From Actinomycetes bacterium (GTDB lineage: Bacteria > Actinomycetota > Actinomycetes > Actinomycetales > Cellulomonadaceae), in assembly GCA_023460255.1 (NCBI GenBank), contig JAEWQZ010000098.1, positions 1 through 11,909 of the forward strand: a stretch of 11,909 nucleotides of DNA, in the 5' to 3' direction. Made by a program: the position numbers and the translations under genes. This document shows, one piece after another, positions 1 through 6,687 of the stretch. The notes under the pieces are model-generated. The model was not told where the DNA came from. It was given only the letters and a program-made list of their open reading frames with translations, and ran no database searches. Position 1 is the stretch's first letter, and each line of letters begins with the position of its first letter.

Positions 1-1
1 G

Positions 2-253
2 ACCAACACCTTGCGGCACGCCCCCGGCACCGCCGGCGTGACCGTGCGCGTCGCCGCGCACGGCGGCGTCGTCGAGGTCGAGGTGGCCGACGAGGGCGCC
101 ACCCTCGCGGTGCCGCCCAGCCCGGGCAGCGGCCGCGGGCTCGTCGGGATGCGGGAGCGCGTCGGCCTGTACGGCGGGACGGTCGACGCCGGTCCGTGGC
201 GCGGCGGCTGGCGCGTGCGTGCGACGATCCCCTGGCACGAGGAGGCACGGTGA
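2..253 (+). CDS. Sensor histidine kinase, C-terminal fragment (HATPase_c domain)
   Basis: This is the 3' end of a gene that begins before the window; the reading frame is open from base 2 and stops at TGA 251-253. The visible 83 residues are the ATP-binding half of a histidine kinase. An N-box-like TNTLRHAP comes first, then VADEG (G1-type box), and then the GRGLVGMRERV stretch followed by GG and a hydrophobic strand ending in IPW. This order and the GMRERV wording are typical of the NarX/LiaS/DesK class (HisKA_3 plus HATPase_c). The kinase would autophosphorylate on an upstream His, not visible here, and pass phosphate to the response regulator encoded immediately downstream. The two genes overlap by 4 bases, which implies translational coupling. 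The input signal cannot be judged because the sensor part lies outside the window. Confidence 0.88.
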   Translation, partial: TNTLRHAPGTAGVTVRVAAHGGVVEVEVADEGATLAVPPSPGSGRGLVGMRERVGLYGGTVDAGPWRGGWRVRATIPWHEEAR

Positions 254-912
254 CCACTGTCCTGCTGGTCGACGACCAGGCACTGCTGCGGATGGGCTTC
301 CGGCTGGTCCTGGAGGGCGAGCCCGACCTCGAGGTGGTGGGCGAGGCGTCGGACGGCCGCACCGCCCTGCAGCAGGTGGCGGCCCTGCGGCCCGACGTCG
401 TCCTGATGGACGTCCGGATGCCGGGGATGAACGGGATCGAGGCCACCGAGCGCGTCGTCGCCGAGCACCCCGGCACCCGCGTCCTCATCCTGACGACGTT
501 CGACCTCGACGAGTACGCGTTCGCCGCGCTCCGGGTGGGCGCGAGCGGCTTCCTGCTCAAGGACGCCAAGCCCGCCGAGCTGGTGGCCGCCATCCGGTCG
601 GTGGCCTCCGGCGACGCGGTCGTCTCCCCCCGGGTCACGCGCCGGATGCTCGAGATGTTCGCCGACCGCCTTCCGGCGGAGGCAGGGGAGGCACCGGGCG
701 CCGTCGACCCCCTCGCCGAGCTCACCGGCCGCGAGCGCGAGGTCCTCCAGGCCGTCGCGGAGGGGCTGTCGAACGCGGAGATCGCGGCGCGGCTGGTCCT
801 GTCGGAGGCGACGGTCAAGACCCACGTCGGCCGCATCCTCGCCAAGCTCGGCGTCCGGGACCGGGTGCAGGCGGTCGTGCTCTGCTACCGGGCGGGCACG
901 GTCGGCCGGTAG
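250..912 (+). CDS. NarL/LuxR-family two-component response regulator
   Basis: DNA-binding response regulator of 220 residues. The start is GTG 250, chosen because it follows a strong GAGGAGG (239-245) at 4-nt spacing and overlaps the kinase stop in a GTGA junction; an in-frame ATG at 196 would extend 54 bases into the kinase gene with no receiver homology. The N-terminal receiver (about 3-120) has the acidic pair D8/D9, phospho-acceptor D54 in LMDVRMPG, switch T82 and conserved K104 in FLLKD. A linker of about 30 residues leads to a LuxR/GerE helix-turn-helix (about 156-215) starting LTGREREVL, with SNAEIAARL and SEATVKTHVGRILAKL as the DNA-reading helices. It is the cognate partner of the upstream kinase. 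Its targets are unknown; the closely following GH43 gene is one candidate, on proximity alone. Confidence 0.95.
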   Translation: MTTVLLVDDQALLRMGFRLVLEGEPDLEVVGEASDGRTALQQVAALRPDVVLMDVRMPGMNGIEATERVVAEHPGTRVLILTTFDLDEYAFAALRVGASGFLLKDAKPAELVAAIRSVASGDAVVSPRVTRRMLEMFADRLPAEAGEAPGAVDPLAELTGREREVLQAVAEGLSNAEIAARLVLSEATVKTHVGRILAKLGVRDRVQAVVLCYRAGTVGR

Positions 913-964
913 CAGCGGGCCGTCCCGACGCGGCCGCCGTCCCGGTGCGCCCGCCGCGGACCCG

Positions 965-970
965 TATCCT
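965..970 (+). promoter_or_regulatory. Candidate -10 element for the GH43 gene
   Basis: TATCCT fits the actinobacterial TAnnnT -10 pattern and sits in the 115-bp gap between the response regulator and the GH43 gene, which would give a leader of about 50 nt. No convincing -35 lies 16-18 bp upstream. The rest of the gap shows no strong terminator, so read-through from the two-component genes is also possible. Confidence 0.3.
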
Positions 971-1027
971 GGTGGTGGCCCCGCGGTACGAGCGCCCCGC
1001 ACCGACTCGAGCCGACACAGGTGAACC

Positions 1028-2044
1028 ATGCCCGACATCCCCCCCAGCGGTGGCGCGACCCTCCCGACCGACGAGGGCACCGGCAGCGTCCGCGAGCCGC
1101 TCGTCCCCGGCCTGTACACGGCCGATCCCTCGGCACACGTCTTCGACGGCCGGCTGTACGTCTACGCCTCGCACGACCAGGACGCCGGCCTGCCGTTCGA
1201 CGACGAGGGCGGGCACTTCGGCGGGATGGTCGACTACCACCTGCTCGCCTGGGACGCCCCTGACGGCGCCGCTGCCGACCTCGGCCCGATCCTGCACGTG
1301 GACGACGTCCCGTGGGCGGCCGGTCACATGTGGGCCCCGGACGCGGCCGAGTCGGGCGGCAGGTACTACCTGTTCTTCCCCGCCAAGGACCCCCAGGGCG
1401 TGTTCCGGATCGGGGTCGCGATCGCCGACCACCCCGAGGGGCCGTTCGTCGCCGAGCCGGAGCCGATCCCGGGCACGTACTCGATGGACCCGACGGCGTT
1501 CCGCGACGCCGACGGCAGCCACCTGCTCCTGTGGGGCGGGCTCTGGGGCGGACAGCTCCAGCGCTACCGCGACGACAGGTACGACCCGGCGCACACGCTG
1601 CCGGCCCCGGGCGAGCAGGCGCTGGGGCCGCGCGTCGCGCGCCTCTCGGCGGACATGACGCGGCTGGTGGAGCCCTCGCGGGAGGTGCTCGTGCTCGACG
1701 AGGCCGGCGAGCCGCTGCGGGAGGGCGACCCGCGCCGGTTCTTCGAAGGCCCCTGGATGCACCTGTACGACGGCCGCTACTACCTCTCGTACTCGACCGG
1801 GGACAGCCATCTGATCTGCTACGCCGTCGGCGACAGCCCGTACGGCCCGTTCACGTACGGCGGTGTCGTGCTGGAACCGGTGGTCGGCTGGACGACGCAG
1901 CACTCGATCGTCGAGCACGACGGCAGGTGGTGGCTCTTCTACCACGACGCCGTGGCGTCGGGCGGCGTGCACCACCTGCGCTCGGTGAAGGTCGCCCCGC
2001 TCACCTACGACGCCGACGGGCGGATCGTCACGATCGAGCCCTGA
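1028..2044 (+). CDS. GH43 family glycoside hydrolase (probable intracellular beta-xylosidase / alpha-L-arabinofuranosidase)
   Basis: 338 residues. ATG 1028 follows an AGGTGA-type ribosome site (1019-1024). A single five-bladed beta-propeller domain fills the protein. The GH43 catalytic triad is visible: general base D33 in LYTADPSAHVFDGRLYVY, pKa-modulating D154 in YSMDPTAF, and general acid E240 in FFEGPWMH. The family marker WAPD (102-105) and the conserved His in TTQHS (late in the protein, usually a metal ligand at the propeller centre) are also present. There is no signal peptide or transmembrane segment, so it should act in the cytoplasm on imported short xylo- or arabino-xylo-oligosaccharides. 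GH43 includes beta-xylosidases, arabinofuranosidases and dual enzymes; sequence alone does not settle which. The CE7 esterase and GH10 xylanase in the same window support a role in xylan use. The gene ends at a tandem repeat and a strong terminator. Confidence 0.92.
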   Translation: MPDIPPSGGATLPTDEGTGSVREPLVPGLYTADPSAHVFDGRLYVYASHDQDAGLPFDDEGGHFGGMVDYHLLAWDAPDGAAADLGPILHVDDVPWAAGHMWAPDAAESGGRYYLFFPAKDPQGVFRIGVAIADHPEGPFVAEPEPIPGTYSMDPTAFRDADGSHLLLWGGLWGGQLQRYRDDRYDPAHTLPAPGEQALGPRVARLSADMTRLVEPSREVLVLDEAGEPLREGDPRRFFEGPWMHLYDGRYYLSYSTGDSHLICYAVGDSPYGPFTYGGVVLEPVVGWTTQHSIVEHDGRWWLFYHDAVASGGVHHLRSVKVAPLTYDADGRIVTIEP

Positions 2045-2076
2045 CCGCCGCATGCCCTGACCGCCGCATGCCCTGA
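2038..2076. repeat. 16-bp tandem repeat, 2.4 copies, spanning the GH43 stop codon
   Basis: Bases repeat exactly with period 16 (unit GCCCTGACCGCCGCAT) from 2038 to 2076. Each copy contains TGA (2042, 2058, 2074). Because 16 is one more than a multiple of three, the three TGAs fall in the three different frames. The first is the true stop of the GH43 gene. This is likely a slippage duplication of the 3' end. Confidence 0.9.
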
Positions 2077-2079
2077 TCG

Positions 2080-2111
2080 CGCGCCGGACCCGGAGGACCG
2101 GGTCCGGCGCG
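2080..2111. terminator. Bidirectional hairpin terminator between GH43 and FKBP genes
   Basis: Perfect 14-bp inverted repeat (arms 2080-2093 and 2098-2111) with an AGGA tetraloop. It lies between two convergent genes, 35 bp after the GH43 stop and 6 bp after the FKBP stop on the other strand. There is no T-tract, which is usual for high-GC actinobacterial terminators. It could serve both transcripts. Confidence 0.85.
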
Positions 2112-2117
2112 GAGGCC

Positions 2118-2522
2118 TCAGCGGCGGTGCGTACCCAGCACGTCCACCACGAACACGAGCGTGTCGGTGCCGCCGATGCCCGCCGCCGGCATGCCGCGCG
2201 AGCCGTAGCCGAGCTCCGGCGGGATCGAGACGAGCACCCGGCTGCCCACGCTGGCGCCGACGAGCGCCTCGTCCCAGCCCTGGATGACGGCCCCGACGCC
2301 GATCGGGAAGCGCACGGGAGCACCCCTGTCGTAGGAGTTGTCGAAGATCCTCCCGCCCCAGACCTGGCCGAGGTAGTGCACCTCGATGTCGTCGCCGGCC
2401 TCGACCACGTCGCCCTCACCGAGGACGAGCGGCTCGACCTCCAGGCCCTCCGGGGCCGGGGAGTCCGGGAACGACAGGACCGGCTTGTCCCCGAAGGAGC
2501 CGGATGCGCTGGGCAGTGCCAT
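2118..2522 (-). CDS. FKBP-type peptidyl-prolyl cis-trans isomerase
   Basis: 134-residue cytoplasmic protein folding enzyme that catalyses cis-trans isomerisation of X-Pro bonds. ATG at 2520-2522 was chosen because GAGAGG (complement of 2530-2535) sits 7 nt upstream and because the FKBP core begins soon after; the open frame continues upstream but without homology. The FKBP domain covers about residues 28-134, with the family signatures VHYLGQVWGGRIFDNSY (48-64), VIQGWDEAL (79-87, contributing the active-site Trp) and IPPELGYG (100-107), and a final strand TLVFVVDVL. There is no signal peptide, which is consistent with the short cytosolic FKBPs of actinobacteria rather than secreted lipoprotein forms. 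It is convergent with GH43 and divergent from the hydrolase operon, so it is probably a stand-alone housekeeping gene unrelated to xylan use. Confidence 0.94.
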   Translation of the reverse strand: MALPSASGSFGDKPVLSFPDSPAPEGLEVEPLVLGEGDVVEAGDDIEVHYLGQVWGGRIFDNSYDRGAPVRFPIGVGAVIQGWDEALVGASVGSRVLVSIPPELGYGSRGMPAAGIGGTDTLVFVVDVLGTHRR

Positions 2523-2587
2523 GGGTGTGCCTCTCGGTCGGCGTCGACCCGGCCGGTGCCGGGCGGGCCCGATGGGCCGTCCCCCAT

Positions 2588-2621
2588 CCTGCCCGCTGGG
2601 CAGGGAGCCGACGAGCCGACG
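2588..2621. repeat. Hairpin and tandem octamer in the FKBP / hydrolase divergent intergenic region
   Basis: In the 147-bp divergent gap, CCTGCCC (2588-2594) and GGGCAGG (2598-2604) form a 7-bp stem with a 3-nt loop. It is followed immediately by two adjacent copies of AGCCGACG (2606-2613 and 2614-2621). On the minus strand, CAGGAT (2591-2586) inside the hairpin resembles a TAGGAT -10 for the FKBP gene, but no good -35 accompanies it. The function is unknown. Confidence 0.45.
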
Positions 2622-2634
2622 TCCTGTGCGGGGC

Positions 2635-2669
2635 TGGACACCTGTGGCTAAGGGTATTAGCCTAGGGTC
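2635..2669 (+). promoter_or_regulatory. Promoter of the hydrolase-TetR operon with overlapping palindromic operator
   Basis: TGGACA (2635-2640, five of six matches to TTGACA) and TAGCCT (2658-2663, TAnnnT) are separated by exactly 17 bp. A perfect inverted repeat GGCTAA-GGGTA-TTAGCC (2646-2662) covers the spacer and most of the -10. Transcription starting 6-7 nt after the -10 would begin at or next to the ATG at 2670, giving a leaderless mRNA; no Shine-Dalgarno sequence is correctly spaced. The palindrome is a natural operator for the TetR protein encoded by the second gene of this operon. The assignment is inferred from position. Confidence 0.6.
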
Positions 2670-3503
2670 ATGACACAGACCCAGCACCTCGAGCGCCCCG
2701 GTGGGCGCATCGCCTTCGACGTCACCGGCACCGGCCGGCCGGTCGTCCTCTCCCCCGGCATGGGCGACCTCCGCGGGGTCTTCCGCGACGTCGTCGGGCC
2801 GCTCGTCGACAGCGGCCGGCGCGTCGTGACGACCGACCTGCGCGGCCACGGCGAGTCCACGACGGACTTCGCGTCGTACGGCGTCCGCGAGACCGCCGAC
2901 GACCTCGTCGCCCTGCTCGAGCACCTCGACGGCCCTGCCGCCCTGGTCGGCCACTCGGTCAGCGCCGGCGCCGCGACGATCGTCGCCGCCGAGCGACCCG
3001 ACCTCGTCTCCTCCCTCGTCCTGCTCGACCCGCACCTGACGGCCGGCGGGGGCGCGTTCGCGCAGCTGGCCGCGCGCCTCATGACGCAGGCCATCCGCCG
3101 ACCCTTCGGCGCGGCCCTGTGGGGCGGGTACTACAGGTCCCTGTACAAGGGCGCCCAGCCGGCGTGGCTCGCCGAGCACCTCGCAGCTGTGCGGGCGGCC
3201 ATGTCCGACGGCGCGCACCTCGTCGCGTTCGGACGGCTCGCCCGGGCCCTCGTCGCCACCCACACCCCGCTGCCGCTGGACCGGGTGGAGGCACCCACGC
3301 TCGTCGTCCACGGTGCCCTGGAACCCGAGGTCGCCGACCCGGCCGCCGACCTCGCGGCCGCCCTCGCCGCCCTCGGCCGGTCCGCCCACGCCGACACCCT
3401 GCTCGTGCCCGACGCGGGCCACTACCCCCACGCCCAGCGACCCGACGTGCTCGTACCGGCGCTCCTGGCACACCTGGCCCACCTGGAGCACAGCGGTGCC
3501 TAG
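2670..3503 (+). CDS. Alpha/beta hydrolase (AB hydrolase-1 fold)
   Basis: 277-residue single-domain hydrolase with no signal peptide, hence cytoplasmic. ATG 2670 is the first codon and coincides with the predicted transcription start. The fold is marked by an oxyanion-region loop SPGMGD (28-33), strand and turn TTDLRGHGEST (54-64), nucleophile elbow GHSVSAG with S96, and a C-terminal DAGHYPH with catalytic H251. The acid position normally read as GxxD is GALE here, so E218 rather than Asp may complete the triad; D223 is the alternative. A lid region (about 125-200) with many Ala and aromatic residues suggests a small hydrophobic ester or related substrate, but the substrate cannot be named. 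It is co-transcribed with an overlapping TetR gene, an arrangement typical of an inducible detoxification or catabolic enzyme controlled by its own repressor. Confidence 0.9.
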   Translation: MTQTQHLERPGGRIAFDVTGTGRPVVLSPGMGDLRGVFRDVVGPLVDSGRRVVTTDLRGHGESTTDFASYGVRETADDLVALLEHLDGPAALVGHSVSAGAATIVAAERPDLVSSLVLLDPHLTAGGGAFAQLAARLMTQAIRRPFGAALWGGYYRSLYKGAQPAWLAEHLAAVRAAMSDGAHLVAFGRLARALVATHTPLPLDRVEAPTLVVHGALEPEVADPAADLAAALAALGRSAHADTLLVPDAGHYPHAQRPDVLVPALLAHLAHLEHSGA

Positions 3504-4080
3504 GGCGGGCCTGAGCCGAGCAGCCGTGACCGACCTCGCGCTCGCGGTGGCCGACGACGCAGGGCCCGGCGGCTTCGAGGCGCTGACCCTGGCCACCGTC
3601 GCCGCGCGGGCCGGCGTGGCCGTGCCCAGCCTCTACAAGCACGTGGCGGGCCTGCCGGACCTGCGCCGGGAGGTCGCGCTGCGCGCGATCGAGGACTTCA
3701 CGGCAGCGATCCGGGTTGCCGCCGACGCGGCTCCCGAGGCCGACGCCCTGCGCACCGTCGCCCATGCCATCCGGTCGTACGCCCTGCGTCACCCGGCCCG
3801 GTACGCGGCCGTCCAGGCGGCACCCGGCCTCGGGGAAGACGACGGCCGGCTCTCGGCGGCGTCGGCGCAGGTCGTGACCGTGCTCGCCGAGTCGCTCGGC
3901 GGCGCCGGGATCGCGGCACCGGACCCCGACGCGCAGGTCCACCTGCTCCGGGGCCTGCGGGCCGCCGTCCACGGCTTCGTCGACCTGGAGCTGCGGGGCG
4001 GCTTCGGCCTGCCGCAGGACAGGGACGTGAGCTTCGAGCACCTGCTGTCGGTGCTCGTCGCCGGCCTCGGGGCACCCTGA
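3496..4080 (+). CDS. TetR-family transcriptional regulator with WHG-type C-terminal domain
   Basis: 194 residues. GTG 3496 was chosen because GGAG (3485-3488) precedes it by 7 nt and it overlaps the hydrolase stop by 8 bp, the usual coupled-operon arrangement; upstream in-frame starts would lie deep inside the hydrolase gene. The N-terminal HTH reads TLATVAARAGVAVPSLYKHVAG (31-52), the classic TetR recognition helix ending in LYKHV. The C-terminal half carries SYALRHPARYAAV (94-106) and LRGLRAAVHGFVDLELRGGF (151-170), which match the TetR_C_33/WHG ligand domain. It most likely represses the hydrolase-TetR operon by binding the palindrome at 2646-2662 and is released by a small ligand, perhaps the hydrolase substrate or product. 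The gene is convergent with the CE7 esterase, with only 36 bp between them and no more than weak hairpins. Confidence 0.92.
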   Translation: MPRAGLSRAAVTDLALAVADDAGPGGFEALTLATVAARAGVAVPSLYKHVAGLPDLRREVALRAIEDFTAAIRVAADAAPEADALRTVAHAIRSYALRHPARYAAVQAAPGLGEDDGRLSAASAQVVTVLAESLGGAGIAAPDPDAQVHLLRGLRAAVHGFVDLELRGGFGLPQDRDVSFEHLLSVLVAGLGAP

Positions 4081-4116
4081 CGGGCGAGCCCGCGAAGCAA
4101 CCCGCGGACCAGCCGA

Positions 4117-5106
4117 TCACCCCGCGAGGCGCTCCGCGAGCCACGCGAGCTGGCGGGCCTCCTGGTGCCCCTGCCCACCCTCGTGGTCGTTGTACGCGTA
4201 CTCGACGACCTCCACGGGCGGGCGATGCGCCGCCCGCTCGCCGTACCTGTTCACCGCCGCGTAGACGGTCGACGGCGGGCAGATCTGGTCCATCAGGCCG
4301 ACCGACACCAGCGCGGGCGCCGACGCGCGACGCGCGAAGTTCACCGCATCGAGGTAGGAGAACGTCCGGAACACCTGCTCGACCTGGTCGCGGTGGGTCG
4401 CGAGGTACCTGGCGACCTCCGCGTAGGGGTCCGCGCCGGTGATCTCCGTCCCGCGCCGGATGTGGCAGAGGAAGGGCACGTCGGGCATCACGGCGACGAG
4501 GTCGGGCACGAGGCCGGCGACCGCGAGGCTGAGCCCGCCGCCCTGGCTGATGCCCGTCACCGCGACCCGATCGGGCTCGACCCCCGGCAGGGCGCGCGCC
4601 GCCTCGACCGCCCGCACGCCGTCGGTGAACAGCCGCCGGTAGTAGTGCTCGTTCGCGTCGAGCACGCCGCGCGTCATCGAGCCCGGCACCGACGGCCCGT
4701 GGCCGACCGGGTCCGGCGTGTCGCCGCCCGACCCCCACGTGCCGCCCTGGCCCCTCAGGTCCATGAACAGGTAGGCGTACCCCGCGTTGGCCCACAGGGT
4801 CCGCTCGTGCGGCAGGCCGCGGCCACCGCCGTAACCCTGGTACTGCACGACGACCGGCAGCGGGTCGGCGACGCCGGCGGGCCGGGTGTACCAGGCCTTC
4901 ACCGGGTGCCCGCCGAAGCCCGCGAACGTGACGTCGTGCACCTCGACGTTCCGCAGCCCGGACGCCACGGGCCGCACCTGGAGCCCGAGGTCGTGACCGC
5001 GGGCCTCGGCGAGGGTGCGCGCCCAGAACTCGTCGAAGTCCGCGGGCTCGGCGACCTCCGGGGCGTACGTGCGCAGCTCGTCGAGGGGCAGGTCGAACAG
5101 GGGCAC
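4117..5106 (-). CDS. CE7 acetyl xylan esterase / cephalosporin-C deacetylase family
   Basis: 329 residues. The GTG start (complement of 5104-5106) was chosen because GGAGGA (complement of 5111-5116) lies 4 nt upstream and the N-terminus MPLFDLPLDELRTY matches the usual CE7 opening; longer in-frame versions would run into the CBS gene. The protein is an alpha/beta hydrolase of the AXE1 family (Pfam PF05448 type) that removes acetyl groups from xylo-oligosaccharides and similar sugars. CE7 signatures are all present: RGQGG (118-122), GISQGG with nucleophile S187 (185-190), D273 in GLMDQICPP, and the HE motif with catalytic H308. There is no signal peptide, so it acts inside the cell, probably as an oligomer as is known for the family. 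It lies downstream of CBS on the same strand after 86 bp, but its partners in function are the GH43 and GH10 genes. Confidence 0.94.
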   Translation of the reverse strand: MPLFDLPLDELRTYAPEVAEPADFDEFWARTLAEARGHDLGLQVRPVASGLRNVEVHDVTFAGFGGHPVKAWYTRPAGVADPLPVVVQYQGYGGGRGLPHERTLWANAGYAYLFMDLRGQGGTWGSGGDTPDPVGHGPSVPGSMTRGVLDANEHYYRRLFTDGVRAVEAARALPGVEPDRVAVTGISQGGGLSLAVAGLVPDLVAVMPDVPFLCHIRRGTEITGADPYAEVARYLATHRDQVEQVFRTFSYLDAVNFARRASAPALVSVGLMDQICPPSTVYAAVNRYGERAAHRPPVEVVEYAYNDHEGGQGHQEARQLAWLAERLAG

Positions 5107-5164
5107 CGGGTCCTCCAGGGGTGTCGTATCGCTTCGATGCTGCCGCGATCCTGCCACGACCGAC

Positions 5165-5178
5165 CCTGCCCCGGCAGG
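5165..5178 (-). terminator. Weak hairpin after the CBS gene
   Basis: CCTGCC and GGCAGG flank two bases, so a realistic fold is a 5-bp stem with a 4-nt loop. It lies 15-28 bp past the CBS stop and before the CE7 ribosome site. It is weak compared with the other terminators in the window, so partial read-through from CBS into the esterase is plausible. The same 86-bp gap contains ATCGAAGCGAT (minus strand, about 5129-5139), a 4-3-4 palindrome of unknown role. Confidence 0.3.
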
Positions 5179-5192
5179 CTCCTCGCCGACGC

Positions 5193-6599
5193 TCAGCGCG
5201 CGAGGAACCCCAGCAGGTCGTGCCTCGTCACGACGCCGACGGGCTCGCCGTCCGCCACCACGAGCAGGGCGTCCGCGTGCTGCAGCGCGGCGCGCGCAGC
5301 CTCGATCCCCTCCCCGATCCCGATGATCGGCAGCGGCGCGGACATGTGGCGCCCCACGGCGTCGGCCATCTGGGCGTCCCCCGCGAAGACCGCGTCCAGC
5401 AGCGCCCGCTCGCTGACGGAGCCCGCCACCTCGCCGGACTTCACCGGGGGCTCGGCCTTGACGACGGGTAGCTGGGAGACCCCGTACTCGCGCAGGATGT
5501 CGACGACCTCGCGCACGGTGTCGGTCGGGTGCGCGTGCACGAGCGCGGGCAGGTCGCCGGTCTTCGCGCGGAGCACGTCGCCGACGACGGCGCTGTCCTC
5601 CTCGTGCAGGAAGCCGTACGAGCGCATCCACCTGTCGTCGAAGATCTTCGACAGGTAGCCGCGCCCGCCGTCGGGCAGGACCACGACGACGACGGCGCGC
5701 GCCGCCGCCGCCGGGTCGGTCTCCTCGAGCCGCTGGGCCACGCGCAGCGCGGCGACGACCGCCATGCCCGACGACCCGCCGACGAGCAGGCCCTCCTCGC
5801 GGGCCAGGCGCCGCGTCATCTCGAAGGAGTCGGCGTCACTGACCGGCACGACCTCGTCCGGCACCGCCGGGTCGTACGCGGCGGGCCAGAAGTCCTCGCC
5901 GACGCCCTCGACCAGGTAGGGCCGGCCGTCGCCGCCCGAGTACACCGAGCCCGCGGGGTCCGCGCCGACGACGCGTACCACGCCCCCCTCGGCGGCCGGC
6001 CGGTCGGCGCTCGCCTCCTTGAGGAAGCGGCCGGCACCGCTGATCGTGCCGCCCGTCCCGGCGCCCGCGACGAGGTGCGTCACGCGGCCGTCGGTGTCCG
6101 CCCAGATCTCCGGGCCGGTCGTGGCGTAGTGGCTGGCCGGGCCCGCGGGGTTCGCGTACTGGTCCGGCTTCCAGGCACCCGGCGTCTCGGCCACCAGGCG
6201 GTCCGACACCGAGTAGTACGAGTCCGGGTGCTCCGGCGCGACGGCCGTCGGCGTCACGACGACCTGGGCGCCGTACGCGCGCAGCACGTCGATCTTGTCA
6301 CCGGAGACCTTGTCCGGGCAGACGAAGATGCAGCGGTAGCCGCGGCGCTGCGCCACGAGGGCGAGGCCGACGCCGGTGTTCCCGCTCGTCGGCTCGACGA
6401 TGACGCCGCCCGGGCGCAGCGCCCCGCTCGCCTCGGCGGCCTCGATCATCCGCAGCGCGATCCGGTCCTTCACCGAGCCGCCCGGGTTGAGGTACTCCAC
6501 CTTGGCGAGCACCGTGGCGGCGAGGCCCTCGGTGACCGACGTGAGCCTGACCAGGGGGGTGCCACCCACGAGCTCGGTGACGTGCTCCGCGTAGCGCAC
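5193..6599 (-). CDS. cbs: Cystathionine beta-synthase
   Basis: 468 residues. The GTG start (complement of 6597-6599) is preceded by AAGGAG (complement of 6604-6609). The enzyme condenses serine (or an activated serine) with homocysteine to cystathionine in the cytoplasm, the first step of reverse transsulfuration, using PLP. The catalytic fold type II domain (about 1-320) shows NPGGSVKDR with Schiff-base K44, the TSGNTG loop (71-76) and the phosphate-binding GAGTGGT (179-185). The C-terminus (about 340-468) is a tandem CBS-domain (Bateman) pair, with VVGDVLRAK opening the first and GVVTRHDLLGFL closing the second; this pair is a site for adenosyl-ligand control in the family. The N-terminal heme region of animal enzymes is absent. 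The Bateman pair distinguishes it from plain cysteine synthase. No cystathionine gamma-lyase gene is adjacent in the window. Confidence 0.93.
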   Translation of the reverse strand: MRYAEHVTELVGGTPLVRLTSVTEGLAATVLAKVEYLNPGGSVKDRIALRMIEAAEASGALRPGGVIVEPTSGNTGVGLALVAQRRGYRCIFVCPDKVSGDKIDVLRAYGAQVVVTPTAVAPEHPDSYYSVSDRLVAETPGAWKPDQYANPAGPASHYATTGPEIWADTDGRVTHLVAGAGTGGTISGAGRFLKEASADRPAAEGGVVRVVGADPAGSVYSGGDGRPYLVEGVGEDFWPAAYDPAVPDEVVPVSDADSFEMTRRLAREEGLLVGGSSGMAVVAALRVAQRLEETDPAAAARAVVVVVLPDGGRGYLSKIFDDRWMRSYGFLHEEDSAVVGDVLRAKTGDLPALVHAHPTDTVREVVDILREYGVSQLPVVKAEPPVKSGEVAGSVSERALLDAVFAGDAQMADAVGRHMSAPLPIIGIGEGIEAARAALQHADALLVVADGEPVGVVTRHDLLGFLAR

Positions 6600-6640
6600 G
6601 GCGCTCCTTCCGGACGCCCGGGCGGACCCGGGTGGGACGA

Positions 6641-6677
6641 CGGACCGCCCGGGGCCTTGCGGCGCCCGGGCGGTCCG
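6641..6677 (-). terminator. Hairpin between the Bax inhibitor-like gene and CBS
   Basis: Perfect 13-bp stem (arms 6641-6653 and 6665-6677), extended inside by GCC/GGC with one bulged G around a TTGC loop. It starts 11 bp past the stop codon at 6688 and has no T-tract. A second copy of the arm core (GCCCGGGCGG at 6616-6625) can compete for pairing with 6645-6653, so the structure may be switchable. Confidence 0.75.
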
Positions 6678-6687
6678 AGGGGACGTG

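Noticed and set aside
815..2641. 608-codon minus-strand open frame over the response regulator, GH43 and FKBP genes
   Set aside because: Antisense shadow: it runs through three well-supported genes and is Arg/Ala/Gly-rich without domain motifs.
2670..3503. Haloperoxidase or a named esterase assignment for the alpha/beta hydrolase
   Set aside because: Only the generic fold motifs are visible; nothing specific supports a named substrate.
6600..6687. SAM or other known riboswitch before cystathionine beta-synthase
   Set aside because: The 88-bp gap is filled by simple GC hairpins; I see no multi-helix junction or conserved aptamer core.
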